The notes under the pieces are model-generated. The model made no database searches and was not told where the DNA came from. It saw nothing but the letters and a program-made list of their open reading frames with translations. Below, piece after piece: positions 10,752-22,404 of a stretch of 64,000 nucleotides of DNA. Position numbers and translations under genes: made by a program. This DNA comes from Norana najaformis. Taxonomy: Eukaryota > Annelida > Clitellata > Crassiclitellata > Hormogastridae. Location of the stretch: the NCBI GenBank assembly GCA_964023275.1, contig OZ029916.1, positions 45,727,304-45,791,303 on the forward strand, read 5' to 3'. The stretch's first letter is position 1. Every line of letters starts with the position of its first letter.

Positions 10752-10875
10752 AATTAATTGCCAGTAATTTAACAAGTTAATTTTAAGTTAATTAATTGTA
10801 ACTGGATCATCATCATCATCATCATCAGTTTCTGGTGCCAGCCTTTTGGTAACAATGGGTGCAAAACACTTCTGA

Positions 10876-11168
10876 TGAAAGGACGTGGTGGCATAGTGGT
10901 ATGTTCTGTACCTTGTAACCGGAGGGTCATGGGTTTGAACCTGCCTCAAGCCGCTGTGAAGCAACCTTGGACAAGATGCTCACCCACAATTGTCTGTGAG
11001 GAAGGCAACGGGAAAACCACCTCACTCATCTCATCCCAAGTGGCATAAAGCCAATGGACCTGCCTTGGGGCAGAGAACTCCATCATTTCACCCACGCCCA
11101 CGATTCCTCGCTCAGTCGATGGACATATGGCGTGTTAACAAATGCATTACTTACTTACTTACTTACTT
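10876..11168 (+). mobile_element. tRNA-headed SINE, family B, copy 2
   Basis: Same structure as 7679-7968 with B box GGGTTTGAACC near 10929 and (ACTT)n tail at about 11145-11168. Confidence 0.75.
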
Positions 11169-11212
11169 AGATACATTTCACTATTATGTACAGTTGTGCT
11201 ATGAAAGATTAC

Positions 11213-11347
11213 CTGGGCCCGTGCAGTAAAGCCTGACGCGGGAGCCGACTGTCACAGGCTGAGTAAGAGTCAGCTCCCGCTTCCGCGGATTCATGGATCC
11301 CATGCAGAGATGGGTCCGACCCTCCTGACAGTACAGGAGGGTCTCCC
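11213..11347 (-). CDS. Beta exon copy 3 of unidentified modular gene
   Basis: 135 nt, acceptor TTACTTTAG, donor CCCAG|GTAATC, phases 1-1. Encodes GETLLYCQEGRTHLCMG, NPRKREL, QPVTVGSRVRLYCTGP. It differs from copy 2 by a handful of bases in one short stretch. It lies downstream of alpha 3 in transcription order. Confidence 0.6.
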
Positions 11348-12142
11348 CTAAAGTAAAGTTACAGATAACTTCAGAAAATAAAATTCTGGAAAGTATAAAC
11401 ATTACATGGAAACTTGCAGAATCGTATATAGGCCTAATCATATCGTGTAACTTCAGAATAATGCACAAGGCATTATCAGTAGTGCACTAAACTGTGAAAC
11501 CATACAGTCTGCCAATGTCTTTGTGCCAGCAACCAAGGCTAAAAATGGCAACCAGGACTTCCGGTTGTTATTCAGACGACAGAAAGTGTTGATGCTTTCA
11601 AAAAACAATAAAACTGTTCATACTTTCAAAAAACAGCTCTTGGGCAAACAACTTACATTAAAAAGCAACTTAGAATTAAACTGATACTTACAATGCTGCA
11701 AATGTTGTAGTCATTACATTACACTACAATATTTTTCAGTACCTTGCAGCATCCTATAAACTTAATCACTGCAAGTACGCAGAAATTTCTTTCAAGTATA
11801 ATGTCTGATAGATTAAATTGATGTGATTCATAAAAATACAAACTTTCGGTTTCGGGCATACAAGAAATATCTAATCTAAAGACTTCTATAGTGCTGATAT
11901 CATTATGCCCAAGGCAGCAGCCTAAGGTCCCTTCAAGTTAAAATCACAATCCAAACGCATAGTCCATTGGAAAACCCAAATGAATTCCGATACGTCAGAG
12001 AAACCACAAACAAATAAGCAAGTTGAAACAGACAAGGTGTAAGTTTAGACATGAATGACATTGCAGAACTGACAGAACGGTTAGAACTTGGCAGCAAACT
12101 CGAAAAGAAATAGGCAGGAAATTATTATTTATTAATATACAC

Positions 12143-12232
12143 CAGTCGATCCCGGCTGAAGCACTGCCCGTTCTATCCTAAATTGCGTGTGGATAACGAA
12201 CGTAACCGCAACTCCCTCTTTCAGCAGGTGAA
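12143..12232 (-). CDS. Alpha exon copy 3 of unidentified modular gene
   Basis: 90 nt with the same acceptor, donor and protein as alpha 2, as expected from the recent 3.2-kb tandem duplication. Starts HLLKEGVAVTFVIH and ends AVLQPGST. Phases 1-1. Confidence 0.6.
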
Positions 12233-12369
12233 CTGTAATAAATATTATAAGAAAATAATATAAATGTAACAAGCTTTCTGATGATACATGCATAATCTGT
12301 GGTTAATCATGTATGTATATTTTGTAGCTTAATTTTATATCTAGTTATCCTATTTCATATTTAATTATT

Positions 12370-12715
12370 TACAATATTAGGGTACACAACAGTCCAGTGG
12401 TTAGCATGCTGAACAGTCAGTCGAAAGTTGGGGGTTTCAATCCCCGCCACGGTAGAAATCATTCCAAGATTTTGACCGGCACACTTCTGCAGCATACCCA
12501 GCAGTAAAATATGTGAAAACACACGTTTTTCCATACCGACCGTATAGCCTCTTTGGCTCTGCCCATTTCTCAACAAATTTATCTGGTGAGATCCTTCACC
12601 ATTTCTGCCCGTTCTGAATGGGTGACACGCCATTTAAGGTCACCTGTACGGCCGAGCTAAATCGAAACTGAAATCTCTTAAATATTACCACGATCGGTAT
12701 GCTAACCGGCATCCT
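12370..12715 (+). mobile_element. tRNA-headed SINE, family F, copy 3
   Basis: Near-identical to 9170-9515; A and B boxes at about 12395-12445. Confidence 0.75.
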
Positions 12716-12739
12716 CATTTATAATAAAAAACAACATAA

Positions 12740-13330
12740 AACACATTAAAGTATCATAATTTTTAAAGCCTCTTTTCGGCAGAATGCTGCATTAAAAAGA
12801 GCAAGCAGACCCCTTAAGCTAACCCTGAGAGGCAGCCACCATTATGAATCATTAACGACTTCTTTTTTCTTAGCCTCGGCATATGAGGGCAGGTGGAAAG
12901 CCCCGACATCACTGCCTGATCTTTCCACTGACAGTGTAGAGTCAGCGTACTCATTACAGCTGAGTTTGCTAGGGGGGGGGGGTGCAAGCGGAGCTGAAAT
13001 CTCAAAACAAGTCTCTGCCCTGGCGGGATTTGAACCTCTGACCTTCAGTTCACAGTCCATCAGGCTAAACACCAGGCTATCACACAATCCAAGCATTTTT
13101 AATGTTCAGATAAAAATAACTGAAACTCCGCCACTGCCTTGTTTGGGGGAAGTGCCAGTCCCAAGCCTGGATGGAGGAGGAGGGCGACGTCAACGGCCTT
13201 TGATGCCATAAGCTGTCGTTAAACTGAGGAACTACTAACCGAAACTCAATCTCATATAAAACGAAGCAAAAACAAACTTTTCCTTGATGTTGCTGTAGTG
13301 GGTATAGCACCGTTCATTTCAGAGCAGAAA
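12740..13330 (-). mobile_element. tRNA-headed SINE family D block, third array copy
   Basis: Body and tRNA-like head as at 4866-5450. Downstream sequence switches here from the 3.2-kb unit type to the 4140-6590 type, marking the edge of the older, larger duplication. Includes a G run at 12973-12982. Confidence 0.65.
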
Positions 13331-13756
13331 ATAACAACATCCCCTGAATAAAGATAATTTCAAGTTAATTTTAAGTTAATTAATTGCCAGTAATTTTACA
13401 AGTTAATTTTAAGTTAATTAATTGTAACTGGATCATCATCATCATCATCAGTTCCTGATGCCAGCCTTTTGGTGGCTGTGGGTGTGAAACACTTCTAGAA
13501 TGGCTTATTTCTATTTGTAAGTGTCCAGTTCCTTGAAATGTTAAATAATTCTAACATTATAAAATTTAAAAATTAAATATATACTGTAGTTGGTGGCTAT
13601 TAAGTGCTTAAACAAACATATCTACACCAAAACTAGCATCATAAACTATATATGCAAACAATCTAACACACCAAAATGTGAATCAAAGGAGAATCACTAC
13701 ACAGACATGCTTAGATACATTTCACTATTATGTACAGTTGTGCTATGAAAGATTAC

Positions 13757-13891
13757 CTGGGCCCGTGCAGTACATCCTGATGCGGGAGCCGACTGTCAGA
13801 GGCTGAGAAAGAATCAGCTCCCGCTTCCGTGGATTCACTGACCCGCAGCAGAAATGGGTCACGCCCTCCTGACAGTACAGGAGGGTCTCCC
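13757..13891 (-). CDS. Beta exon copy 4 of unidentified modular gene
   Basis: 135 nt, acceptor TTACATTAG, donor CCCAG|GTAATC, phases 1-1; same protein as beta 1 (5871), as expected from the 4140-6590/12020-14461 duplication. GETLLYCQEGVTHFCCG then PRKREL and GSRIRMYCTGP. Confidence 0.6.
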
Positions 13892-14221
13892 CTAATGTAA
13901 AGTTACAGATAACTTCAGAAAATAAAATTCTGGAAAGTATAAACATTACATGGAAACTTGCAGATATATATAGGCCTAATCATATCGTGTAACTTCAGAA
14001 TAATGCACAAGGCATTTATCAGGAGTGCACTAAACAATGGTTGCTCTGTGAAACCATACAGTCTGCCAATGTCTTTGTGACAGCAACCAAGGCTAAAAAT
14101 TGCAACCAGGACTTCCGGTTGTTACTGACTAATTGAAATTTCGTTTGCCATTTGAAAATTCATTAAACAACTGCAGTTCATTAACAGCTAAAATTTATAA
14201 TAAAAAACAACATAAAAAACA

Positions 14222-14461
14222 TTAAAGTATCATAATTTTTAAAGCCTCTTTTCGGCAGAATGCTGCATTAAAAAGAGCAAGCAGACCCCTTAAGCTAGCC
14301 CTGAGAGGCAGCCACCATTATGAATCATTAACGACTTCGTTTTTCTTAGCCTCGGCATATGAGGGCAGGTGGAAAGCCCCGCCATCACTGCCTGATCTTT
14401 CCACTGACAGTGTAGAGTCAGTGTACTCATTACAGCTGAGTTTGGTACGGGGTGCAAGTGG
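14222..14461 (-). mobile_element. tRNA-headed SINE family D block, truncated at CXC element
   Basis: Same body as other family D blocks up to the phrase before the tRNA-like head, then cut: the shared GGGTGCAAGTGGA continues into CCTTCATTTGCCC of the CXC-tailed element instead of GCTGAAATCTC. This is a clean junction. Confidence 0.6.
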
Positions 14462-14463
14462 AC

Positions 14464-17400
14464 CTTCATTTGCCCTTAAATTGGGCGCAGTGTGTGTTTT
14501 GCCAGAACAAGACTTGCGAGAAACTGCAGTGTCCGGCTAATTCGCTTGGTCTGGACAAAAGCGCTGGATAGGAGTCCTTAGCCAGAATATTGCCCGAGTT
14601 TGATAGTCTTGGAGCACTACCACCCTCCCTCGTTTTGTCACGCATAGATGCAGATGGAGGTTTGCTGGAAGCTTTCCAACTAAATGAAGCCAAATGGCAT
14701 AAATCATGTCGTTCAAAATTTAGCACAAGGTAGTTAAGACGTAAATCTGCCGGTGTTGCGAAATCGTCTACTAGTGGTTCATTGGCAAATGGTTCAGATG
14801 TTGTTTCTGAGCAGTTGGACGATGGTTCGTTCTTGAGTCCGGTGAACAAACGCCGATTCATTAGATCTGATATCAGTGACATAAAATCTCCAGGCATATC
14901 TGTTTGTTTTTTTCTGTGACATGCCAGCAGGTTCACAATGTTTGCACGAGGTATCAACACTTGAACTTGGCACCAGGATCAAGGAATGTGCCCTTGCGCT
15001 GTCAGATGACAGGCTTCTTGCAAAGCTTGCCATGAGTGACATGGTAGCCATTGAGGCTAAATATCACTCTAACTGCCTGGCACAGTTATATAATCGCAGA
15101 CGTTCTTATGAACGTGAACAGTACACTATGTTGTTCATGCCTTGCTGTTCTGCTGATGCAATATCTGCTGATGCAATATCTGCCGATGCAATATTTGCTG
15201 AGCCAACAGCTTACATAAATGATGTGCGAGCTGTATGTAACATTTGACCAGTTTTCAAGCTTGTTGATCTGAAAAACATGTATGTTGACCGATTGCAGCA
15301 AGTTTATGGGCAAATTACCAGTACTGCCTGTGTGAACAGTACACGTCTGAAACAGAAATTGCTTAAGCAGTTTCCAGGTATGCGGTCACAGAGTGATGGA
15401 CGTCGTGTTATTGGTGTAATGCTGGTCTTTGATGATGACATTGGCACTGCTTTGTCAAAAGCATGCCATGAAGATTTTCACAAGGATGCTTTATGTCTCT
15501 GAAGGGCTGCAGAAATTGTGCGTCGTGAGATATTTGGTGATAGGCCTAAATGGTCTTTTAATGGGTCTTTTCAATTTTCTGCAAATTGTAACGACAACTC
15601 TTTGCCTCAGAATTTGCTTGCCTTTGTTAGCATGATACTTGAGGGCACAAGTACTGATATGCAGAAACTGCAGCAAAATGTACCTGCAGCAGCAACAATT
15701 GCACAGTTGATTGTGTTTAACAGTGTACAGCATAAACGTAGCAATCACAACCGAGTCACTACTGCAGTACGACACAGCAACATGAGACACCATTACCTCT
15801 GTACATAGGTCTTACTGTGCATGCCGCTACTGGGAAGAAGTCTTTAATTGATAAACTTTTTGATGTTGCTGTGTGTGCGTGTGTGCATCATATGACCGTA
15901 TAATGTCTGATTTGGCTAGTGGTGTTTGTCAGAGGTTTGAAGTAGAACAGGCTGTATGTCCACTGAATTTTAAGAGAAACCTTTTCACCACTGCTGCTGT
16001 TGACAACATTGACCATAATCTCTCATCCACTAGTGCACATGGATCTTTTCATGGGACTGGCATATCACTTCAGCAACATCCAGACTTAGATACCCCAGGC
16101 ACTGACCGTGTTATAGCTTACTTTAGTGATACCACTCAGGGAAAGAGTCATTTCAGTTTACCTTCCTCATACACTTCTGTACCACCAATTAGATTGCTGA
16201 CTGATGAAACTGCAATCCCCTCTTTTACTGGAAGTTTGCAGGAAACAGGTAGAGTATTTACATATCAAATGCTGTGAAAGCTGAACATTCTTGGTTAGAC
16301 AGCATACGGAAAAATTGGCAAACATGTTCTTTTTATTCCAGCTTCATTTCTTCTTGGTCTGCTTATCATGCACAATAACAAACTGCATTGCAACCTCCTC
16401 TTTCTTTATGTCGAATGCTGCCTTTGTTTTATGAAAATGCTCATAATGTTGCTATGATATGTCATTCGATGGATATTGTTCAAGCTGCTGTATCTAAACT
16501 GAATCCAGGTCAGGTTTCGGTAGTCACATTTGATCAATCACTCTACACACTAGCAAAACTGATACAGTGGAATTGGCCAGATTCATACGGTGCCAACAAC
16601 TTTGCAATTATGTTTTGTGATCTGATTGTTCATATTGAGATGGCAGCTCTTAAGGCCTTGGGAACTCTTTTTTTGAGTGGTAGTGGTTGGGAAGAAGCTG
16701 CCACATAAGCAGGGCTAGTAACTGCAGGTTCAGCTGAAGCACTTTTGTCTGCCACTCATGTCAGACGTTGTAGACATGTGTATGAAGTAACTCTAGCAGC
16801 ACTCCATGTTCTACAGTCCATGGCATTTGAAATTTGTAAGACTGACTTACAACCGTCTGATCAGTGTCTGTCATTTGAATCCTGGTGTGAAAAGCAGTGT
16901 TCTAAACATAAGCAATTTGCATTTTGGTCACTTGTAAAGAAATCTGAAGCTACAGTTTTATTGTTCGTTAGGTCTTTCAGGGAATCAAACTTTGGTCTGT
17001 ATGTGGATACAATGACTAGTTTGATTCCATGGTTTTTTGCACTAGATCGGACCAACTATGCACGTTGGCTCTCAGTTCACATTAGAGACATGGTTGCCTT
17101 GCCAAATACCAATCCAGATATTTTCAAGCAGTTTACTCGGGCAAATTCACAGTTCACAAGACTACAAAAAAATTCTCAGGCATGTCTATTGACCAGGCTA
17201 ACGAACAGTTAAATACAGTTGTTGAAGGTGATGGTGGTGTGGTTGGTTTGACAGAGAATGACAGTGCATTGTGCAGGTGGATTCTTGCTGGTCCAGAAGT
17301 TGCCCGTTTACTTGCAGAGTTTAAATCGAGTTATTCTTCAGCTGTAGTTGGAGGTAGTGAATGTCACCATGAACAGCAGGCAAGCATTAAAAAATCCTTT

Positions 17401-19095
17401 GTCAGAGATGTCGCTCACCTTGTCTAGAACCATGGAAGATTTTGGTAACCCTTTTGAGCATGACCATGACCTTATTGTATTGCACAACAGGAATATTATA
17501 ACGACTGAGGCATCTGAAGCTGTTTGGAGAGTACTTCAGATTGGTCTTTGTCAGTACAATGACTTTGTTACAACACGGCTAATGAATAACTGTTTCCCTG
17601 TTTTCTCCGCTGAAACGCATTAAGCTGTGCTTCTTTGCTGCTCCAAAGCTCACCACGGGTTCAAAGATGAAAAGTAAGGTCATTGCTTCAAGGAATGATG
17701 CTGCATTGTACTCTAGGCTGTCCATAGCTTGCCAAATTCGTAGCATTGACTTAGATTAATTTTTCTGGCATGAAGACCAAGTTTTTCCCCCGTCATTATC
17801 AGATGCATGTAGTCTTCATCTGGGTCCAAATCTGATCTGTTGTCATGTCTCCAGAACCTATGCAAACCAGTGCTGACTGCACCACGTGTCGATGGTTTGG
17901 TTGTTGATGGTGCAGCGATTGTAAATATGTTGAAGCCTGAGTCTGTCACTACATTTGCAGATTATGCTGACAGAGTCTTTATCCCGTATGTTAAGTCGCA
18001 GCTTGCTCTTGTCAAGTGCATTGACATTGTGTGGGACCGTTATGAAAATGTCAGTCTCAAAGGCTTAACTCGTGCCAAACCTGGTTCTGGTATACGGCGC
18101 CAGGTTATTGAATCAGCCCCAATTCCATGTAACTGGCCTGACTTCCTAAAAATGATCACAATAAGACAGCATTGTTTACTTTTCTAACCAACAAATTGTC
18201 TAATGTGTCAGCAGGTGTGCGTAAGCATATTGTAGTTACATTAGATACAGCTGTTGTAAGTACAATACCAGACTATGATACTGCTCAGCTGAGTCCATGT
18301 ACACATGAAGAGGCAGACACTCGAATGTTTTTGCATGCCGCTGACTTAGTTCTTGCTGGGCATCACAAAATCCTGATTAAGACCGTTGATACTGATGTCG
18401 TTGTCCTCGCTGCTGCCTTTCAGCAAATACTAGCTTGTAATGAATTGTGGTTGGCATTTGGGACAGGACATCATCTTCGATATATTCCTGCTCATGACCT
18501 AGTATGTATTTTGGGTCCAGAGCGATCCTGTGCACTGCCTATGTTTCATGCATTCACTGGCTGTGACACTGCGTCAGCATTTGTTGGACGGGGCAAAAAG
18601 ACTTGTTGGGAAACTTGGAACAAGTATCCCGCAGTTTCAGCAGTCTTTAATGAATTAAGTCAGTTGGCTTGTGCCATTTCTGAAACCTGCTTAACTGTAG
18701 TGGAACAATTTTTTCGTACGTTTATATGATCCATCTATTCATTGCAGCTGTGTGAACTCAGCTCGTAGAAAACTATTTGCACAAAGAGGTAGAACTATTG
18801 AAAATATTCCACAAATACAAGATGCATTTGTGCAACACATTAAACAACTAAACGTGCTGTGTATCAGGCTGGGTACGTTTGGAGTCAGGCATTGGTTACA
18901 CAGCCTGTGTTACCAGATCCTGCTGAATGGGGATGGTTGCTAGCTGATAACATATGGCAACCACTATGGATGACTTTGCCAGATGCAGCAAAGTGCTGCC
19001 CAGAACTGAAACGTTGTGGTTGTAAAACAGGCTGTTCCACAAAACATTGCAGGTGTTTCAAAGACAACTTAATGTGCACAGCACTTTGTGCATGA
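14464..19095 (+). pseudogene. CXC-tailed, PIN/FEN-like repeated protein, copy 2 (nearly full length, broken)
   Basis: Follows one protein family across about 4.6 kb in shifting frames. N-terminal zinc-binding blocks: CVFCQNKTCEKLQCP (about 14500) and KWHKSC (about 14692), then CFFCDMPAG with MVAIEAKYHSNCLAQLYNR (about 14910-15095). The middle has WSFNGSFQFSAN (about 15550), DQSLYTLAKL and DRTNYARWLSVHIRDM. The PIN/FEN-like core has DGAAIVNMLKP (about 17908), WDRYENVSLKG, HEEADTRM and TVDTDVVV, then CALPMFHAFTGCD. The CXC-like tail ends CGCKTGCSTKHCRC...CTALCA (about 19015-19095). Stops or shifts lie near 14560, 14730, 15247, 15501, 15806, 16370, 16706, 17135, 17427 and 18150. Relatives are repeated in many marine animal genomes; a mobile origin is likely but unproven. 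Confidence 0.72.
15151..15202 (+). repeat. 15-bp tandem repeat inside CXC-tailed element
   Basis: Three successive GCTGATGCAATATCT units (last copies GCCGATGCAATATTT) giving repeated ADAIS residues. In-frame, multiple of three, so it may have expanded while the ORF was still coding. Confidence 0.7.
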
Positions 19096-19104
19096 GATGC
19101 CAAG

Positions 19105-19579
19105 TGCAGCCAATGAAACTACATATTTTACACATTTAACCTGTGTGTCTTTGAGATGATATTAAAGGTAGTGACTTCCTTATAGTAATTGATTACATTA
19201 CAGATGATTAATAACTGAAAAAGTAAAGGAGACAACCAGGACCTCTGAGAGGAAATTTGTAAGGTAGTTCAAGACTGTTTTTGGGCCCCCTCTTACGGGC
19301 CTCCCCCCAACAGCCGTCCTGTTTTTGTCTTAATGCCCATTATAATACAAAGTTTACAGTGGAACATTTGTAAATTGTTATACTACAATGCGACGTTTGT
19401 TAGACAGCAGTATATGGTCTTCTGTCAGTGACTGCCTTCACTTCAATCACAAGTTCAAATGGAAGTACGAAGCCTCATTTAAAAGAAAAACCTGGGGAAC
19501 CGCACCCACTGTCACCCAGTGACAAATAAAAAACTTTCAAAAAACTTAATAGTCTTATTTACTTAACAGAGGAGCTTAC
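19105..19579. other. Spacer between CXC-tailed element and hAT remnant
   Basis: No ORF, tRNA-like box or tandem repeat that I can support. A GC-rich patch (about 19285-19320) stands out from AT-rich surroundings. Confidence 0.5.
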
Positions 19580-20965
19580 CTGGCCTTCTTTTCTGCAAAA
19601 TTTCTTACGACAGTATCAAAATCAATTGTTCTGGCAATGTTTGACTCAATACTTGGCCTGGCCCAATCCACAAGACGTTCTTGAGACATTGTAGACCTTT
19701 AAAAAACCCTTAATCAGCTTGAGTTTGCTGAATGATCTCTCTGCAAAGGCTACTGTTGCTGGAATTGTTAGCAGTATTCGTTAGCTGACTCAAACATTTG
19801 AAAATAGCTTGAAAAGATTGTATTCTGTTAATAAGTTCAACAGGTCTAATGGCGTTACCTGTGCACTTCCTAAATTTGCCCTATGTACTGAGGGTAAATA
19901 CAGCATTTCTGTTATGAAATCCTGAACATTAAGGTCAGCAGAACATTGCTTTGATAAAGCTAAAGCTTTTCCTTCCAGATCACTTGTAGACATGGTCAGG
20001 TATTTCCACAACAAATTACACTTTTCAGCCAACTGCTGAAGCGGACAGTTAATCATGCTATAACATTATCTATCAAGACATAAAACACAGACTTTCTAAA
20101 GTAGACCTCTTCTGGCGATTCATCTCTGTCATTCATTTCCATCAAGTTGGCATCGGGTGTGTTGTCATCATGCAGCCTCGCCCTCTTGCAACTAACTCCA
20201 CCATTTCGATGAGAGAGGGTTTTATTTCTATGTTAAGGTTTGATGCAACCAGCTTGCCTTCATTCCACATGCATTTCCAGTAGCTTCGGAGTTTTGTCAA
20301 AACTTCTAGAAGTGTTTCAATGTTTGCTACTTCGACATCCAATGTGGCATCTCTGGCTTGAATGACCTTGTTGCAGTAATCTATGCGAGCTAATATTTTG
20401 TACCACACAGCTGACATTAACACAGACACAAAAGACATCACAAAGGATAAAACTCCATGGACCTAATTTTTGTTTTGGCTGTTAAGTTTAGCTCTTGGAG
20501 GTCTTCCAATGCTAATATAATGCCACGCAGGTGAGCTGAAAAGGCTTTACACTTTCAACACGATCTGACCATCTCGTTTCAGACATACCATGAATTTCCA
20601 CCGTTTAGGGCTGGAACTAAACAAGTTGCAGACAGTTTGAATTGTTCCAAAAAATATTATTGCTTCAGGTATGCATTCAGCAGCATCATTCCCATACAAG
20701 TTAAATATGTGACAACCACAAAGTGAAAAAATTGCTGCAGAGCACTGTTCTTGTATTTTTGCTTCTGCGCCGTTGTATTTTCCTGCCATATTTGTCCCAT
20801 TGTCATTGGCTTGAACTCTACAGTCAGAGAGAAATAGCGTGTTCTTTCAAAGTATCAGTTATCAACCGAGCGATTTCTTCCCCTCTTTTGTTACTACAAT
20901 CTGCAAACTTGAGAAAACCTGGTGGGCGAAAACCTGGAGTCTGGAATAAGGCTAAAGGTCTCCAG
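19580..20965 (-). pseudogene. hAT-superfamily transposase (ZMYM1/DUF4371-like), broken
   Basis: On the minus strand, successive fragments follow the order of hAT transposases. LKFADCSNKRGEEIA (about 20900), QANDNGTNMAGKYNGAEAK (about 20790, the usual conserved Gly/Asn-rich block), HIFNLYGNDAAECIPEA (about 20690), ETRWSDRVESVKPF (about 20560), VWYKILARIDYCNKV (about 20390), and the C-terminal dimerisation signature TVAFAERSFSKLKLIK (about 19730). The frame then shifts to TMSQERLVDWARPSIES (about 19670). Stops and shifts between fragments make it non-functional. No intact terminal inverted repeats were identified. Confidence 0.78.
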
Positions 20966-21235
20966 CGAGTCCTCTGACTTCTCACGCCTCTCAGCCAATA
21001 TCTAAGAGCAAGGTGACACCTGCATTATTAGAGGAACAGTCTGAAGTTCTGAACAGAATCTATTTAATGTTAAATTTAATGTTACATTTTGTTGGTCCCC
21101 AAGGGCCATCCGGGCCCCGGAGTGATGAACCGGCTGCACCCCCCCTCTCATAGGTTCTGGAGACAACTGCTCTGTACCACACATAGTGAGCATATTTGCT
21201 AGTCGTAACTGCCAATGTAAATATGTTAGTGTAAG
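20966..21235 (-). repeat. Upstream segment of hAT remnant, duplicated at 25490-25895
   Basis: Continues from the hAT coding remnant. Nearly identical to the second half of 25490-25895, including AGAGCAAGGTGACACC and AACCGGCTGCACCCC. No clear coding frame beyond the short GFRPPGFLKF-like stretch. Confidence 0.55.
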
Positions 21236-21515
21236 TTTTTTATATTTCTGTTGAGTCAGGGATAGTCAAGTCAGTTCCTTAAGTGGTAGTAAAATGTTTT
21301 GTTCCGTTACTACTGTGGTTCTTAAATCACAAAAAAATACAAAAAAAATATATTTAAGACCAAGAATTTAAAAAAAACCAAAAATCTTTAACTATGCCAC
21401 AGCTATAGTTGTTTTGCCAGTCCCAAGCCTGGTAATGCTAAAAGAGGACAGGTTTCAGTGTTTCAAGTTGTTATTCTGCACATTCTTTAAATATTTCTAG
21501 CATTTGTTTGTTTTG

Positions 21516-21775
21516 CAGTTGTGTAGTTTGACCTTATTTTAAAGAATGATGGCGCCATATAAATCGCTGCATCCCTTCAAATTTGGATTCGGCATGTATT
21601 CTTGAGTATATATACCAAGCTATACTCTCCTGTGATCATTATGTATGCTCACATTTGTTTATATACTGCAGTTGTGTACTTTGACCTTATTTTAAAGGAT
21701 GATGGCGCCATATAAATCGCTGCATCCCTTTAAATTTGGATTCAGCGTATTATTTTCAGTATATATGCCAATTTT
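21516..21775. repeat. Two-copy direct repeat, period about 152 bp
   Basis: GCAGTTGTGTAGTTTGACC at 21516 recurs as GCAGTTGTGTACTTTGACC at 21668. Both are followed by GATGGCGCCATATAAATCGC and a TTTGGATTC block. Each copy carries a GGCGCC palindrome fused to a CCATATAAA string. Function unknown. Confidence 0.7.
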
Positions 21776-22034
21776 CATGCTTTTATCCACTTGTTGAACA
21801 ATTCTTTACATTTCTGAACCTTAGCCACCTCACTATTAATCTGTCAAATGCACTTTCTTAGCCTTGGTATATGACATTTATTCAGTCTGAAAACAAACAA
21901 GCCAATAAACAAACAATGTATTTTAACATGAGATAATAAGTAGGTAAAGTAAAGCTCCTAAACCACCCTGAAGTGGTGTCAAGCAACAATGTATTTTATG
22001 TCAAAATGAAATGAAACGTTTTAAATACCTGAAG

Positions 22035-22290
22035 AACAGTCCCTTAACCTAACTCCAAGAGGCAGCCACAGAGGTACAAACTAGTAGCAACTGCACTTTC
22101 TTAGCCTTGGCATATGACAGCAGGTGGTTAGTCTTCTCCCTTGCCATCCATTCACGACATGAAAAATGTGAGGGTCATGAACTCATTTCATAGCCAAATT
22201 GCTAAGAGGGCAAGAGTAGAAAGAAATACTGAAATGTTTTTTTGTACTAGCGGGATCTTAACACAGTCCATAAACACTAATTTCGCAACA
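22035..22290 (-). mobile_element. SINE family D, diverged solo copy
   Basis: Minus-strand body with the TTCTTAGCCTTGGCATATGA and CCAAGAGGCAGCCA landmarks seen in other family D copies, but well diverged. Head reduced to a remnant near 22250-22290. Confidence 0.55.
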
Positions 22291-22404
22291 GAAAAAATAA
22301 ACTGCAAAGTCTAATTGTGATATATAGTAAGTTGTTATATCTTAGTCGTTATATTTTGTGACTTAATTGTACATTTAGTTATCCTATTTGTACGTTTAAT
22401 TATT

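Larger units (their letters stand above)
3455..14461 (-). repeat. Segmentally duplicated array of the alpha/beta exon locus, part 1
   Basis: Nearly all of this stretch is built from modules repeated elsewhere in it. The block at 4140-6590 recurs at about 12020-14461. The block from about 6330 to 9537 recurs in tandem at about 9538-12740, almost identical over 3.2 kb. Minus-strand coding exons alpha (4264, 8942, 12143) and beta (3641, 5871, 8012, 11213, 13757) lie in it, separated by introns containing plus-strand and minus-strand SINEs. Bases between listed features are intron-like AT-rich sequence with no other coding signal that I see. The array is interrupted at 14461/14464 by the CXC-tailed element and resumes in part at 23.1-28.2 kb. 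Confidence 0.8.

Noticed and set aside
14466-14960. 164-codon minus-strand ORF
   Set aside because: It is the antisense shadow of the N-terminal zinc-binding region of the CXC-tailed element, which has clear family motifs on the plus strand.
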